Assembly (NCBI GenBank): GCA_032622095.1
Contig: CP136069.1
Span: forward strand, 35,688,194-35,752,193
DNA length: 64,000 bases
Reading direction: 5' to 3'
DNA from: Siphonodentalium dalli
Lineage: Eukaryota > Mollusca > Scaphopoda > Gadilida > Siphonodentaliidae
Under the pieces are notes generated by a model. It did not search any database. It was given only the letters and a program-made list of their open reading frames with translations, and was not told the DNA's origin. A program made the translations under genes and the position numbers. This document shows positions 12,946 through 24,416 of the stretch, piece by piece; the stretch's first letter is position 1, and each line of letters opens with the position of its first letter.

Positions 12946-13438
12946 GGTGGGGCAGGCTGTTTGAGGCCCCATAAAATGCCCAGTATTTTTGAAAGCGACT
13001 GTACTTTGCATCTGCACTGGCAAAATCCCTTTAACGTTTTGGACTCTTTTATTGTATCAATGTGCAAGCAGGCATGTTTCGCGATAGGACGGCACATTCG
13101 GTCGCAGGCCGGACCTCACGGTTTGGCTAATGAGCAGGGGTTGGAAGTTGGATAATTGGGGTGGGGCAGGCTGTTTGAGGCCCCATAAAATGCCCAGTAT
13201 TTTTGAAAGCGACTGTACTTTGCATATGCACAGGCAAAATCCCTTTAACGTTTTGGACACTTTTATCGTATCAATGTGCAAGCAGGCATGTTTCGCGATA
13301 GGACGGCACATTCGGTCGCAGGCCGGACCTCACGGTTTGGCTAATGAGCAGGGGTTGGGAGTTGGATAATTGGGGTGGGGCAGGCTGTTTGAGGCCCCAT
13401 AAAATCCCCAGTATTTTTGAAAGCGACTGTACATTGCA

Positions 13439-15471
13439 TCTGCATGGGCAAAATCGCTTTAACGTTTTGGACACTGTTATCGTATTAATGTGCAAGCAGG
13501 CATGTTTCGCGATAGGACGGCACGTTCGGTCGCAGGCCGGACCTCACGGTTTGGCTAATGAGCAGGGGTTGGAAGTTGGATAATTGGGGTGGGGCAGGCT
13601 GTTTGAGGCCCCATAAAATATCTAGTATTTTTGAAAGCGACTGTAATTTGCATCTGCACGGGCAAAATCCCTTTAACGTTTAGGACACTTGTATCGTATC
13701 AATGTGAAAGCAGGCATGTTTCGCGATAGGACGGCACATTCGGTCGCAGGCCGGACCTCACGGTTTGGCTAATGAGCAGGGGTTGGGAGTTGGATAATTG
13801 GGGTGGGGCAGGCTGTTTGAGGCCCCATAACATGCCCAGTATTTTTGAAAGCGACTGTACTTTGCATCTGCACGGGCAAAATCCCTTTAACGTTTTGGAC
13901 TCCTTTATCGTATCAATGTGCAAGCAGGCATGTTTCGCGATAGTACGGCACATTCGGTCGCAGGTCGGACCTTACGGTTTGGCTAATGAGCAGGGATTGG
14001 GAGTTGGATAATTGGGGTGGGGCAGGCTGTTTGAGGCCCCATAAAATCCCCAGTATTTTTGAAAGCGACTGTACATTGCATCTGCACGGGCAAAATCCCT
14101 TTAACGTTTTGGACTCTTTTATCGTATCAATGTGCAAGCAGGCATGTTTCGCGATAGGACGGCACATTCGGTCGCAGGCCGGACGTCACGGTTTGGCTAA
14201 TGAGCAGGGGTTGGAAGTTGGATACTTGGGGTGGGGCAGGCTGTTTGAGGCCCCATAAAATACCTAGTATTTTTGAAAGCGACTGTACTTTGCATCTGCA
14301 TGGGCAAAATCCCTTTAACGTTTTGGACACTTTTATCGTATTAATGTGCAAGCAGGCATGTTTCGCGATAGGACGGCACATTCGGTGGCAGGCCGGAACT
14401 CACGGTTTGGCTAATGAGCAGGGGTTGGGAGTTGGATAATTGGGTGGGGCAGGCTGTTTGAGGCCCCATAAAATGCCCAGTATTTTTGAAAGCGACTGTA
14501 CTTTGCATCTGCACGGGCAAAATCCCTTTAACGTTTTGGACACTTTTATCGTATTAATGTGCAAGCAGGCATGTTTCGCGATAGGACTGCACATTCGGTC
14601 GCAGGCCGGACCTCACGGAGTGGCTAATGAGCAGGGGTTGGGAGTTGGATAATTGGGGTGGGGCAGGCTGTTTGAGGCCCCATAGAATCCCCAGTATTTT
14701 TGAAAGCGACTGTACATTACATCTGCACGGGCAAAATTCCTTTAACGTTTTGGACACTTTTATCGTATCAATGTGCAAGCAGGCATGGACTCTTTTATCG
14801 TATCAATGTGCAAGCGGCTGTACTTTGCATCTGCACGGGCAAAATCCCTTTAACGTTTTGGACTCTTTTATTGTATCAATGTGCAAGCAGGCATGTTTCG
14901 CGATAGGACAGCACATTCGGTCGCAGGCCGGACCTCACGGTTTGGCTAATGAGCAGGGGTTGGGAGTTGGATAATTGGGGTGGGGCAGGCTGTTTGAGGC
15001 CCCATAAAATGCCCAGTATTTTTGAAAGCGACTGTACTTTGCATCTGCACGGGCAAAATCCCTTTAACGTTTTGGACTCTTTTATTGTATCAATGTGCAA
15101 GCAGGCATGTTTCGCGATAGGACGGCACATTCGGTCGCAGGCCGGACCTCACGGTTTGGCTAATGAGCAGGGGTTGGAAGTTGGATAATTGGGGTGGGGC
15201 AGGCTGTTTGAGTCCCCATAAAATGCCCAGTATTTTTGAAAGCGACTGTACTTTGCATATGCACAGGCAAAATCCCTTTAACGTTTTGGACACTTTTATC
15301 GTATCAATGTGCAAGCAGGCATGTTTCGCGATAGGACGGCACATTCGGTCGCAGGCCGGACCTCACGGTTTGGCTAATGAGCAGGGGTTGGGAGTTGGAT
15401 AATTGGGGTGGGGCAGGCTGTTTGAGGCCCCATAAAATCCCCAGTATTTTTGAAAGCGACTGTACATTGCA
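13439..15471 (+). repeat. 2033-bp higher-order unit, copy 2
   Basis: The marker series of copy 1 repeats at a constant offset of 2033, with only scattered substitutions (for example GGGATTGGG near 13994 and AAAATTCC near 14733). The unit carries its own identical composite monomer. Confidence 0.85.
14657..14978 (+). repeat. 322-bp composite monomer, copy 2
   Basis: The two junctions and the 29-bp filler (14787-14815) are the same as in copy 1, so the event predates the higher-order amplification. Confidence 0.88.
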
Positions 15472-17505
15472 TCTGCACGGGCAAAATCCCTTTAACGTTT
15501 TTGGACTCTTTTATCGTATCAATGTGCAAGCAGGCATGTTTCGCGATAGGACGACACATTCGGTCGCAGGCCGGACCTCACTGTTTGGCTAATGAGCAGG
15601 GGTTGGAAGTTGGATAATTGAGGTGGGGCAGGCTGTTTGAGGCCCCATAAAATACCCAGTATTTTTGAAAGCGACTGTACTTTGCATCTGCATGGGCAAA
15701 ATCCCTTTAACGTTTTGGACACTTTTATCTTATTAATGTGCAAGCAGGCATGTTTCGCGATAGGACGGCACATTCGGTCGCTGGCCGAACCTCACGGTTT
15801 GGCTAATGAGCAGGGGTTGGGAGTTGGATAATTGGGGTGGGGCAGGCTGTTTGAGGCCCCATAAAATGCCCAGTATTTTTGAAAGCGACTGTACTTTGCA
15901 TCTGCACGGGCAAAATCCCTTTAACGTTTTGGACTCCTTTATCGTATCAATGTGCAAGCAGGCATGTTTCGCGATAGGACGGCACATTCGGTCGCAGGTC
16001 GGACCTCACGGTTTGGCTAATGAGCAGGGGTTGGGAGTTGGATAATTGGGGTGGGGCAGGCTGTTTGAGGCCCCATAAAATCCCCAGTATTTTTGAAAGC
16101 GACTGTACATTGCATCTGCACGGGCAAAATCCCTTTAACGTTTTGGACTCTTTTATCGTATCAATGTGCAAGCAGGCATGTTTCGCGATAGGACGGCACA
16201 TTCGGTCGCAGGCCGGACCTCACGGTTTGGCTAATGAGCAGGGGTTGGAAGTTGGATACTTGGGGTGGGGCAGGCTGTTTGAGGCCCCATAAAATACCTA
16301 GTATTTTTGAAAGCGACTGTACTTTGCATCTGCATGGGCAAAATCCCTTTAACGTTTTGGACACTTTTATCGTATTAATGTGCAAGCAGGCATGTTTCGC
16401 GATAGGACGGCACATTCGGTGGCAGGCCGGAACTCACGGTTTGGCTAATGAGCAGGGGTTGGGAGTTGGATAATTGGGTGGGGCAGGCTGTTTGAGGCCC
16501 CATAAAATGCCCAGTATTTTTGAAAGCGACTGTACTTTGCATCTGCACGGGCAAAATCCCTTTAACGTTTTGGACACTTTTATCGTATTAATGTGCAAGC
16601 AGGCATGTTTCGCGATAGGACTGCACATTCGGTCGCAGGCCGGACCTCACGGAGTGGCTAATGAGCAGGGGTTGGGAGTTGGATAATTGGGGTGGGGCAG
16701 GCTGTTTGAGGCCCCATAGAATCCCCAGTATTTTTGAAAGCGACTGTACATTACATCTGCACGGGCAAAATCCCTTTAACGTTTTGGACACTTTTATCGT
16801 ATCAATGTGCAAGCAGGCATGGACTCTTTTATCGTATCAATGTGCAAGCGGCTGTACTTTGCATCTGCACGGGCAAAATCCCTTTAACGTTTTGGACTCT
16901 TTTATTGTATCAATGTGCAAGCAGGCATGTTTCGCGATAGGACAGCACATTCGGTCGCAGGCCGGACCTCACGGTTTGGCTAATGAGCAGGGGTTGGGAG
17001 TTGGATAATTGGGGTGGGGCAGGCTGTTTGAGGCCCCATAAAATGCCCAGTATTTTTGAAAGCGACTGTACTTTGCATCTGCACGGGCAAAATCCCTTTA
17101 ACGTTTTGGACTCTTTTATTGTATCAATGTGCAAGCAGGCATGTTTCGCGATAGGACGGCACATTCGGTCGCAGGCCGGACCTCACGGTTTGGCTAATGA
17201 GCAGGGGTTGGAAGTTGGATAATTGGGGTGGGGCAGGCTGTTTGAGGCCCCATAAAATGCCCAGTATTTTTGAAAGCGACTGTACTTTGCATATGCACAG
17301 GCAAAATCCCTTTAACGTTTTGGACACTTTTATCGTATCAATGTGCAAGCAGGCATGTTTCGCGATAGGACGGCACATTCGGTCGCAGGCCGGACCTCAC
17401 GGTTTGGCTAATGAGCAGGGGTTGGGAGTTGGATAATTGGGGTGGGGCAGGCTGTTTGAGGCCCCATAAAATCCCCAGTATTTTTGAAAGCGACTGTACA
17501 TTGCA
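15472..17505 (+). repeat. 2034-bp higher-order unit, copy 3
   Basis: From about 15900 onward the copy 2 series repeats at an offset of 2034. The left 400 bp instead matches the 6.6-7.06 kb series and is shared with 17410-17870. The composite monomer is retained. Confidence 0.8.
16691..17012 (+). repeat. 322-bp composite monomer, copy 3
   Basis: The two junctions are the same, with the filler at 16821-16849. Confidence 0.88.
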
Positions 17506-20500
17506 TCTGCACGGGCAAAATCCCTTTAACGTTTTTGGACTCTTTTATCGTATCAATGTGCAAGCAGGCATGTTTCGCGATAGGACGACACATTCGGTCG
17601 CAGGCCGGACCTCACTGTTTGGCTAATGAGCAGGGGTTGGAAGTTGGATAATTGGGGTGGGGCAGGCTGTTTGAGGCCCCATAAAATACCCAGTATTTTT
17701 GAAAGCGACTGTACTTTGCATCTGCATGGGCAAAATCCCTTTAACGTTTTGGACACTTTTATCTTATTAATGTGCAAGCAGGCATGTTTCGCGATAGGAC
17801 GGCACATTCGGTCGCTGGCCGAACCTCACGGTTTGGCTAATGAGCAGGGGTTGTGAGTTGGATAATTGGGGTGGGGCAGGCTGTTTGAGGCCCCATAAAA
17901 TGCCCAGTATTTTTGAAAGCGACTGTACTTTGCATCTGCACGGGCAAAATCCCTTTAACGTTTTGGACACTTGTATCGTATCAATGTGAAAGCAGGCATG
18001 TTTCGCGATAGGACGGCACATTCGGTCGCAGGCCGAACCTCACGGTTTGGCTAATGAGCAGGGGTTGGGAGTTGGATAATTGGGGTGGGGAAGGCTGTTT
18101 GAGGCCCCATAAAATGCCCAGTATGCACGGGCAAAATCCCTTTAACGTTTTGGACTCCTTTATCGTATCAATGTGCAAGCAGGCATGTTTCGCGATAGGA
18201 CGGCACATTCGGTCGCAGGTCGGACCTCACGGTTTGGCTAATGAGCAGGGGTTGGGAGTTGGATAATTGGGGTGGGGCAGGCTGTTTGAGGCCCCATAAA
18301 ATCCCCAGTATTTTTGAAAGCGACTGTACATTGCATCTGCACGGGCAAAATCCCTTTAACGTTTTGGACTCTTTTATCGTATCAATGTGCAAGCAGGCAT
18401 GTTTCGCGATAGGACGGCACATTCGGTCGCAGGCCGGAGCTCACGGTTTGGCTAATGAGCAGGGGTTGGAAGTTGGACACTTGGGGTGGGGCAGGCTGTT
18501 TGAGGCCCCATAAAATACCTAGTATTTTTGAAAGCGACTGTACTTTGTATCTGCATGGGCAAAATCCCTTTAACGTTTTGGACACTTTTATCGTATTAAT
18601 GTGCAAGCAGGCATGTTTCGCGATAGGACGGCACATTCGGTGGCAGGCCGGAACTCACGGTTTGGCTAATGAGCAGGGGTTGGGAGTTGGATAATTGGGT
18701 GGGGCAGGCTGTTTGAGGCCCCATAAAATGCCCAGTATTTTTGAAAGCGACTGTACTTTGCATCTGCACGGGCAAAATCCCTTTAACGTTTTGGACACTT
18801 TTATCGTATTAATGTGCAAGCAGGCATGTTTCGCGATAGGACTGCACATTCGGTCGCAGGCCGGACCTCACGGAGTGGCTAATGAGCAGGGGTTGGGAGT
18901 TGGATAATTGGGGTGGGGCAGGCTGTTTGAGGCCCCATAGAATCCCCAGTATTTTTGAAAGCGACTGTACATTGCATCTGCACGGGCAAAATCCCTTTAA
19001 CGTTTTGGACACTTTTATCGTATCAATGTGCAAGCAGGCATGTTTCGCGATAGGACAGCACATTCGGTCGCAGGCCGGACCTCACGGTTTGGCTAATGAG
19101 CAAGGGTTGGGAGTTGGATAATTGGGGTGGGGCAGGCTGTTTGAGGCCCCATAAAATGCCCAGTATTTTTGAAAGCGGCTGTACTTTGCATCTGCACGGG
19201 CAAAATCCCTTTAACGTTTTGGACTCTTTTATTGTATCAATGTGCAAGCAGGCATGTTTCGCGATAGGACAGCACATTCGGTCGCAGGCCGGACCTCACG
19301 GTTTGGCTAATGAGCAGGGGTTGGGAGTTGGATAATTGGGGTGGGGCAGGCTGTTTGAGGCCCCATAAAATGCCCAGTATTTTTGAAAGCGACTGTACTT
19401 TGCATCTGCACGGGCAAAATCCCTTTAACGTTTTGGACTCTTTTATTGTATCAATGTGCAAGCAGGCATGTTTCGCGATAGGACGGCACATTCGGTCGCA
19501 GGCCGCACCTCACGGTTTGGCTAATGAGCAGGGGTTGGAAGTTGGATAATTGGGGTGGGGCAGGCTGTTTGAGGCCCCATAAAATGCCCAGTATTTTTGA
19601 AAGCGACTGTACTTTGCATATGCACAGGCAAAATCCCTTTAACGTTTTGGACACTTTTATCGTATCAATGTGCAAGCAGGCATGTTTCGCGATAGGACGG
19701 CACATTCGGTCGCAGGCCGGACCTCACGGTTTGGCTAATGAGCAGGGGTTGGGAGTTGGATAATTGGGGTGGGGCAGGCTGTTTGAGGCCCCATAAAATC
19801 CCCAGTATTTTTGATAGCGACTGTACATTGCATCTGCACGGGCAAAATCCCTTTAACGTTTTTGGACTCTTTTATCGTATCAATGTGCAAGCAGGCATGT
19901 TTCGCGATAGGACGACACATTCGGTCGCAGGCCGGACCTCACTGTTTGGCTAATGAGCAGGGGTTGGAAGTTGGATAATTGGGGTGGGGCAGGCTGTTTG
20001 AGGCCCCATAAAATACCCAGTATTTTTGAAAGCGACTGTACATTGCATCTGCACGGGCAAAATCCCTTTAACGTTTTTGGACTCTTTTATCGTATCAATG
20101 TGCACGCAGGCATGTTTCGCGATAGGACTGCACATTCGGTCGCAGGCCGGACCTCACGGAGTGGCTAATGAGCAGGGGTTGGGAGTTGGATAATTGGGGT
20201 GGGGCAGGCTGTTTGAGGCCCCATAGAATCCCCAGTATTTTTGAAAGCGACTGTACATTGCATCTGCACGGGCAAAATCCCTTTAACGTTTTGGACACTT
20301 TTATCGTATCAATGTGCAAGCAGGCATGTTTCGCGATAGGACAGCACATTCGGTCGCAGGCCGGACCTCACGGTTTGGCTAATGAGCAAGGGTTGGGAGT
20401 TGGATAATTGGGGTGGGGCAAGCTGTTTGAGGCCCCATAAAATGCCCAGTATTTTTGAAAGCGGCTGTACTTTGCATCTGCACGGGCAAAATCCCTTTAA

Positions 20501-20606
20501 CGTTTTGGACTCTTTTATTGTATCAATGTGCAAGCAGGCATGTTTCGCGATAGGACAGCACATTCGGTCGCAGGCCGAACCTCACGGTTTGGCTAATGAG
20601 CAGGGG
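17506..20606 (+). repeat. Diverged higher-order region with intact monomers
   Basis: The series ATACCTAG, ATTGGGTGGGG, CACGGAGTGGC, CATAGAATCC appears again, but the two monomers that form the composite elsewhere are intact here (about 18912-19339). The 18.80-19.32 kb part recurs at 20.09-20.61 kb (offset 1286, six monomers plus 2), sharing GAGCAAGGGTTGG and AAAGCGGCTGTAC. Confidence 0.7.
18084..18270 (+). repeat. 187-bp monomer with 27-bp internal deletion
   Basis: After CCCAGTAT (18124) the sequence jumps to GCACGGGC, removing the T5 tract and the GCGACTGTAC segment. The unit also carries GGACTCCTTTATCG, as does the TGCATATGCACGGG monomer near 4763. If the parent was of that kind, a TAT microhomology flanks the deletion. 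Confidence 0.85.
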
Positions 20607-20639
20607 TTGGGAGTTTGATAATTGGGGTGGGGCAGGCTG

Positions 20640-21170
20640 TTTGAGGCCCCATAAAATGCCCAGTATTTTTGAAAGCGACTGTACTTTGCATCTGCACGGG
20701 CAAAATCCCTTTAACGTTTTGGACACTTGCATCGTATCAATGTGCAAGCAGGCATGTTTCGCGATAGGACGGCACATTCGGACGCAGGCCGGACCTCACG
20801 GTTTGGCTAATGAGCAGGGGTTGGGAGTTGGATAATTGGGGTGGGGCAGGCTGTTTGAGGCCCCATAAAATGCCTAGTATTTTTGAAAGCGACTGTACTT
20901 TGCATCTGCCCGGGCAAAATCCCTTTAACGTTTTGGACACTTTTATCGTATCAATGTGCAAGCAGATATGTTTCGCGATAGGACGGCACATTCGGTCGCA
21001 GGCCGAACCTCACGGTTTGGCTAATGAGCAGGGGTTGGAAGTTGGATAATTGGGGTGGGGCAGGCTGTTTGAGGCCCCATAAAATGCCCAGTATTTTTGA
21101 AAGCGACTGTACTTTGCATATGCACAGACAAAATCCCTTTCACGTTTTGGACACTGTTATCGTATCAATG
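20640..21170 (+). repeat. Segmental duplication E, copy 1 (pairs with 23210-23740)
   Basis: ACACTTGCATCG, then GCCTAGT with CTGCCCGGGC and GCAGATATGTTTC, then GCACAGACAAAATCC recur at an offset of 2570 (12 monomers plus 2). Confidence 0.75.
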
Positions 21171-21866
21171 TGCAAGCAGGCATGTTTCGCGATAGGACGG
21201 CACATTCGGTCGCAGGCCGGACCTCACGGTTTGGCTAATGAGCAGGGGTTGGGAGTTGGATAATTGGGGTGGGGCAGGCTGTTTGAGGCCCCATAAAATC
21301 CCCAGTATTTTTGAAAGCGACTGTACATTGCATCTGCACGGGCAAAATCCCTTTAACGTTTTGGACTCTTTTATCGTATCAATGTGCAAGCAGGCATGTT
21401 TCGCGATAGGACGACACATTCGGTCGCAGGCCGGACCTCACGGTTTGGCTAATGAGCAGGGGTTGGAAGTTGGATACTTGGGGTGGGGCAGGCTGTTTGA
21501 GGCCCCATAAAATACGCAGTATTTTTGAAAGCGACTGTACTTTGCATCTGCATGGGCAAAATCCTTTTAACGTTTTGGACACTTTTTATCGTATTAATGT
21601 GCAAGCAGGCATGTTTCGCGATAGGACGGCACATTCGGTCGCAGGCCGAACCTCACGGTTTGGCTAATGAGCAGGGGTTGGGAGTTGGATAATTGGGGTG
21701 GGGCAGGCTGTTTGAGGCCCCATAAAATGCCCAGTATTTTTGAAAGCGACTGTACTTTGCATCTGCACGGGCAAAATCCCTTTAACGTTTTGGACACTTG
21801 TATCGTATCAATGTGAAAGCAGGCATGTTTCGCGATAGGACGGCACATTTGGTCGCAGGCCGAACC
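21026..21866 (+). repeat. Segmental duplication D, left end of copy 2
   Basis: This matches 7460-8300 in marker order. Private changes include CCCTTTCACG near 21139 and ATACGCAG near 21513. Confidence 0.8.
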
Positions 21867-22981
21867 TCACGGTTTGGCTAATGAGCAGGGGTTGGGAGTT
21901 GGATAATTGGGGTGGGGCAGGCTGTTTGAGGCCCCATAAAATGCCCAGTATTTTTGAAAGCGACTGTACGTTGCATATGCACGGGCAAAATCCCTTTAAC
22001 GTTTTGGACACTTTTATCGTATCAATGTGCAAGCAGGCATGTTTCGCGATAGGACGGCACATACGGTCGCAGGTCGAACCTCACGGTTTGGCTAATGAGC
22101 AGGGGTTGGGAGTTGGATAATTGGGGTGGGGCAGACTGTTTGAGGCCCCATAAAATCCCCAGTATTTTTGAAAGCGACTGTACTTTGCATATGCACAGGC
22201 AAAATCCCTTTAACGTTTTGGACACTTGTATCGTATTAATGTGCAAGCAGGCATGTTTCGCGATAGGACGGCACATTCGGTGGCAGGCCGGAACCTCACG
22301 GTTTGGCTAATGAGCAGGGGTTGGGAGTTGGATAATTGGGGTGGGGCAGGCTGTTTGAGGCCCCATAAAATGCCCAGTATTTTTGAAAGCGACTGTACTT
22401 TGCATCTGCACGGGCAAAATCCCTTTAACGTTTTGGACACTTTTATCGTATCAATGTGCAAGCAGGCATGTTTCGCGATAGGACTACACATTCGGTCGCA
22501 GGCCGGACCTCACGGTTTGGCTAATGAGCAGGGGTTGGGAGTTGGATAATTGGGGTGGGGCAGACTGTTTGAGGCCCCATAAAATGCCCAGTATTTTTGA
22601 AAGCGACTGTACTTTGCATATGCACAGGCAAAATCCCTTTAACGTTTTGGACACTTTTATCGTATCAATGTGCAAGCAGGCATGTTTCGCGATAGGACGG
22701 CACATTCGGTCGCAGGCCGAACCTCACGGTTTGGCTAATGAGCAGGGGTTGGGAGTTTGATAATTGGGGTGGGGCAGGCTGTTTGAGGCCCCATAAAATC
22801 CCCAGTATTTTTGAAAGCGACTGTACATTGCATCTGCACGGGCAAAATCCCTTTAACGTTTTGGACACTTTTATCGTATCAATGTGCAAGCAGGCATGTT
22901 TCGCGATAGGACGGCACATTCGGTAGCAGGCCGGACCTCACGGTTTGGCTAATGAGCAGGGGTTGGGTGTTGGATAATTGG

Positions 22982-23195
22982 GGTGGGGCAGGCTGTTTGA
23001 GGCCCCATAAAATGCCCAGTATTTTTGAAAGCGACTGTACTTTGCATCTGCACGGGCAAAATCCCTTTAACGTTTTGGACACTTTTATCGTATCAATGTG
23101 CAAGCAGGCATGTTTCGCGATAGGACGGCACATTCGGTCGCAGGCCGAACCTCACGGTTTGGCTAATGAGCAGGGGTTGGGAGTTGGATAAATGG
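22982..23195 (+). repeat. Representative near-consensus 214-bp monomer
   Basis: This unit differs from the majority base at only two places I can see: GCCGAACC instead of GCCGGACC, and ATAAATGG instead of ATAATTGG. In order it holds a G-rich/GCCCC dyad, ATAAAATGCCCAG, a T5 tract, GCGACTGTAC, TTGCATCTGCACGGG, CCCTTTAACGTTTTGG, TATCGTATCAATGTGC, TTTCGCGATAGG, ATTCGGTCGCAGG, CTCACGGTTTGGC and a G-rich 3' end. In the majority-rule monomer I count 44 C, 64 G and 11 CpG. The start is an arbitrary phase chosen to match window position 1. Confidence 0.9.
22984..23007 (+). other. Conserved hairpin-forming dyad in each monomer (example)
   Basis: TGGGGC and GCCCCA form a 6-bp perfect inverted repeat around a 12-nt loop. 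The dyad is present in nearly every monomer of both blocks; rare exceptions include GGGTCC at 26610 and 27894. It could form a hairpin in single-stranded DNA or RNA. Whether it does so is inference. Confidence 0.7.
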
Positions 23196-23202
23196 GGTGG
23201 GG
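23173..23202 (+). other. Conserved G-rich tract spanning the monomer boundary (example)
   Basis: Runs GGGG, GGG, GG, GGGG and GGGG occur within 30 bases, separated by TT, AGTT, a 6-nt A/T stretch and a single T. The arrangement is compatible with a G-quadruplex that has one long loop. It recurs every 214 bp on the + strand up to 26600 and on the - strand afterwards. The last G run overlaps the GGGGC/GCCCC hairpin, so the two structures would compete. Confidence 0.6.
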
Positions 23203-23209
23203 CAGGCTG

Positions 23210-23740
23210 TTTGAGGCCCCATAAAATGCCCAGTATTTTTGAAAGCGACTGTACTTTGCATCTGCACGGGCAAAATCCCTTTAACGTTTTGGACACTTGC
23301 ATCGTATCAATGTGCAAGCAGGCATGTTTCGCGATAGGACGGCACATACGGTCGCAGGTCGAACCTCACGGTTTGGCTAATGAGCAGGGGTTGGGAGTTG
23401 GATAATTGGGGTGGGGCAGGCTGTTTGAGGCCCCATAAAATGCCTAGTATTTTTGAAAGCGACTGTACTTTGCATCTGCCCGGGCAAAATCCCTTTAACA
23501 TTTTGGACACTTTTATCGTATCAATGTGCAAGCAGATATGTTTCGCGATAGGACGGCACATTCGGTCGCAGGCCGAACCTCACGGTTTGGCTAATGAGCA
23601 GGGGTTGGAAGTTGGATAATTGGGGTGGGGCAGGCTGTTTGAGGCCCCATAAAATGCCCAGTATTTTTGAAAGCGACTGTACTTTGCATATGCACAGACA
23701 AAATCCCTTTAACGTTTTGGACACTGTTATCGTATCAATG
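23210..23740 (+). repeat. Segmental duplication E, copy 2
   Basis: The CTGCCCGGGC and GCAGATATG markers appear in the same order as in copy 1. A private change is TTTAACATTTTGG near 23499. Confidence 0.75.
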
Positions 23741-24416
23741 TGCAAGCATGCATGTTTCGCGATAGGACTGCACATTCGGTCGCAGGCCGGACCTCACGGT
23801 TTGGCTAATGAGCAGGGGTTGGGAGTTGGATAATTGGGGTGGGGCAGGCTGTTTGAGGCCCCATAAAATCCCCAGTATTTTTGAAAGCGACTGTACATTG
23901 CATCTGCACGGGCAAAATCCCTTTAACGTTTTGGACACTTTTATCGTATTAATGTGCAAGCAGGCATGTTTCGCGATAGGACGGCACATTCGGTCGCAGG
24001 CCGAACCTCACGGTTTGGCTAATGAGCAGGGGTTGGGAGTTGGATACTTGGGGTGGGGCATGCTGTTTGAGGCCCCATAAAATGCCCAGTATTTTTGAAA
24101 GCGACTGTACTTTGCATCTGCACGGGCAAAATCCCTTTAACGTTTTGGACACTTGTATCGTATCAATGTGAAAGCAGGCATGTTTCGCGAGGGGACGGCA
24201 CATTCGGTCGCAGGCCGAACCTCACGGTTTGGCTAATGAGCAGGGGTTGGGAGTTGGATAATTGGGGTGGGGCAGGCTGTTTGAGGCCCCATAAAATGCC
24301 CAGTATTTTTGAAAGCGACTGTACTTTGCATCTGCACGGGCAAAATCCCTTTAACGTTTTGGACACTTGTATCGTATCAATGTGAAAGCAGGCATGTTTC
24401 GCGATAGGACGGCACA

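Larger units (their letters stand above)
11406..13438 (+). repeat. 2033-bp higher-order unit, copy 1
   Basis: This is nine and a half monomers: nine of 214, an extra 108 bp from the composite unit at 12624-12945, and minus one base at about 12410 (AATTGGGTGGGG). Markers in order are AAAATCGCTTT, ATATCTAG, CATAACATGCC, ATACCTAG, ATTGGGTGGGG, CACGGAGTGGC, CATAGAATCC, the composite, GGACTCTTTTATTG and GCATATGCACAGG. Confidence 0.85.

Noticed and set aside
23121-23137. Possible CENP-B-box-like motif (TTTCGCGATAGGACGGC) in each monomer
   Set aside because: It matches TTCG and the central A of the NTTCGNNNNANNCGGGN pattern, but the CGGG part is shifted by one base and incomplete. It does not fit the required spacing.
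23173-23202. Telomere-like GGGGTT/GGGTTG sequence
   Set aside because: GGGGTT occurs once per 214-bp unit and is not itself tandemly repeated, so there is no telomere tract.
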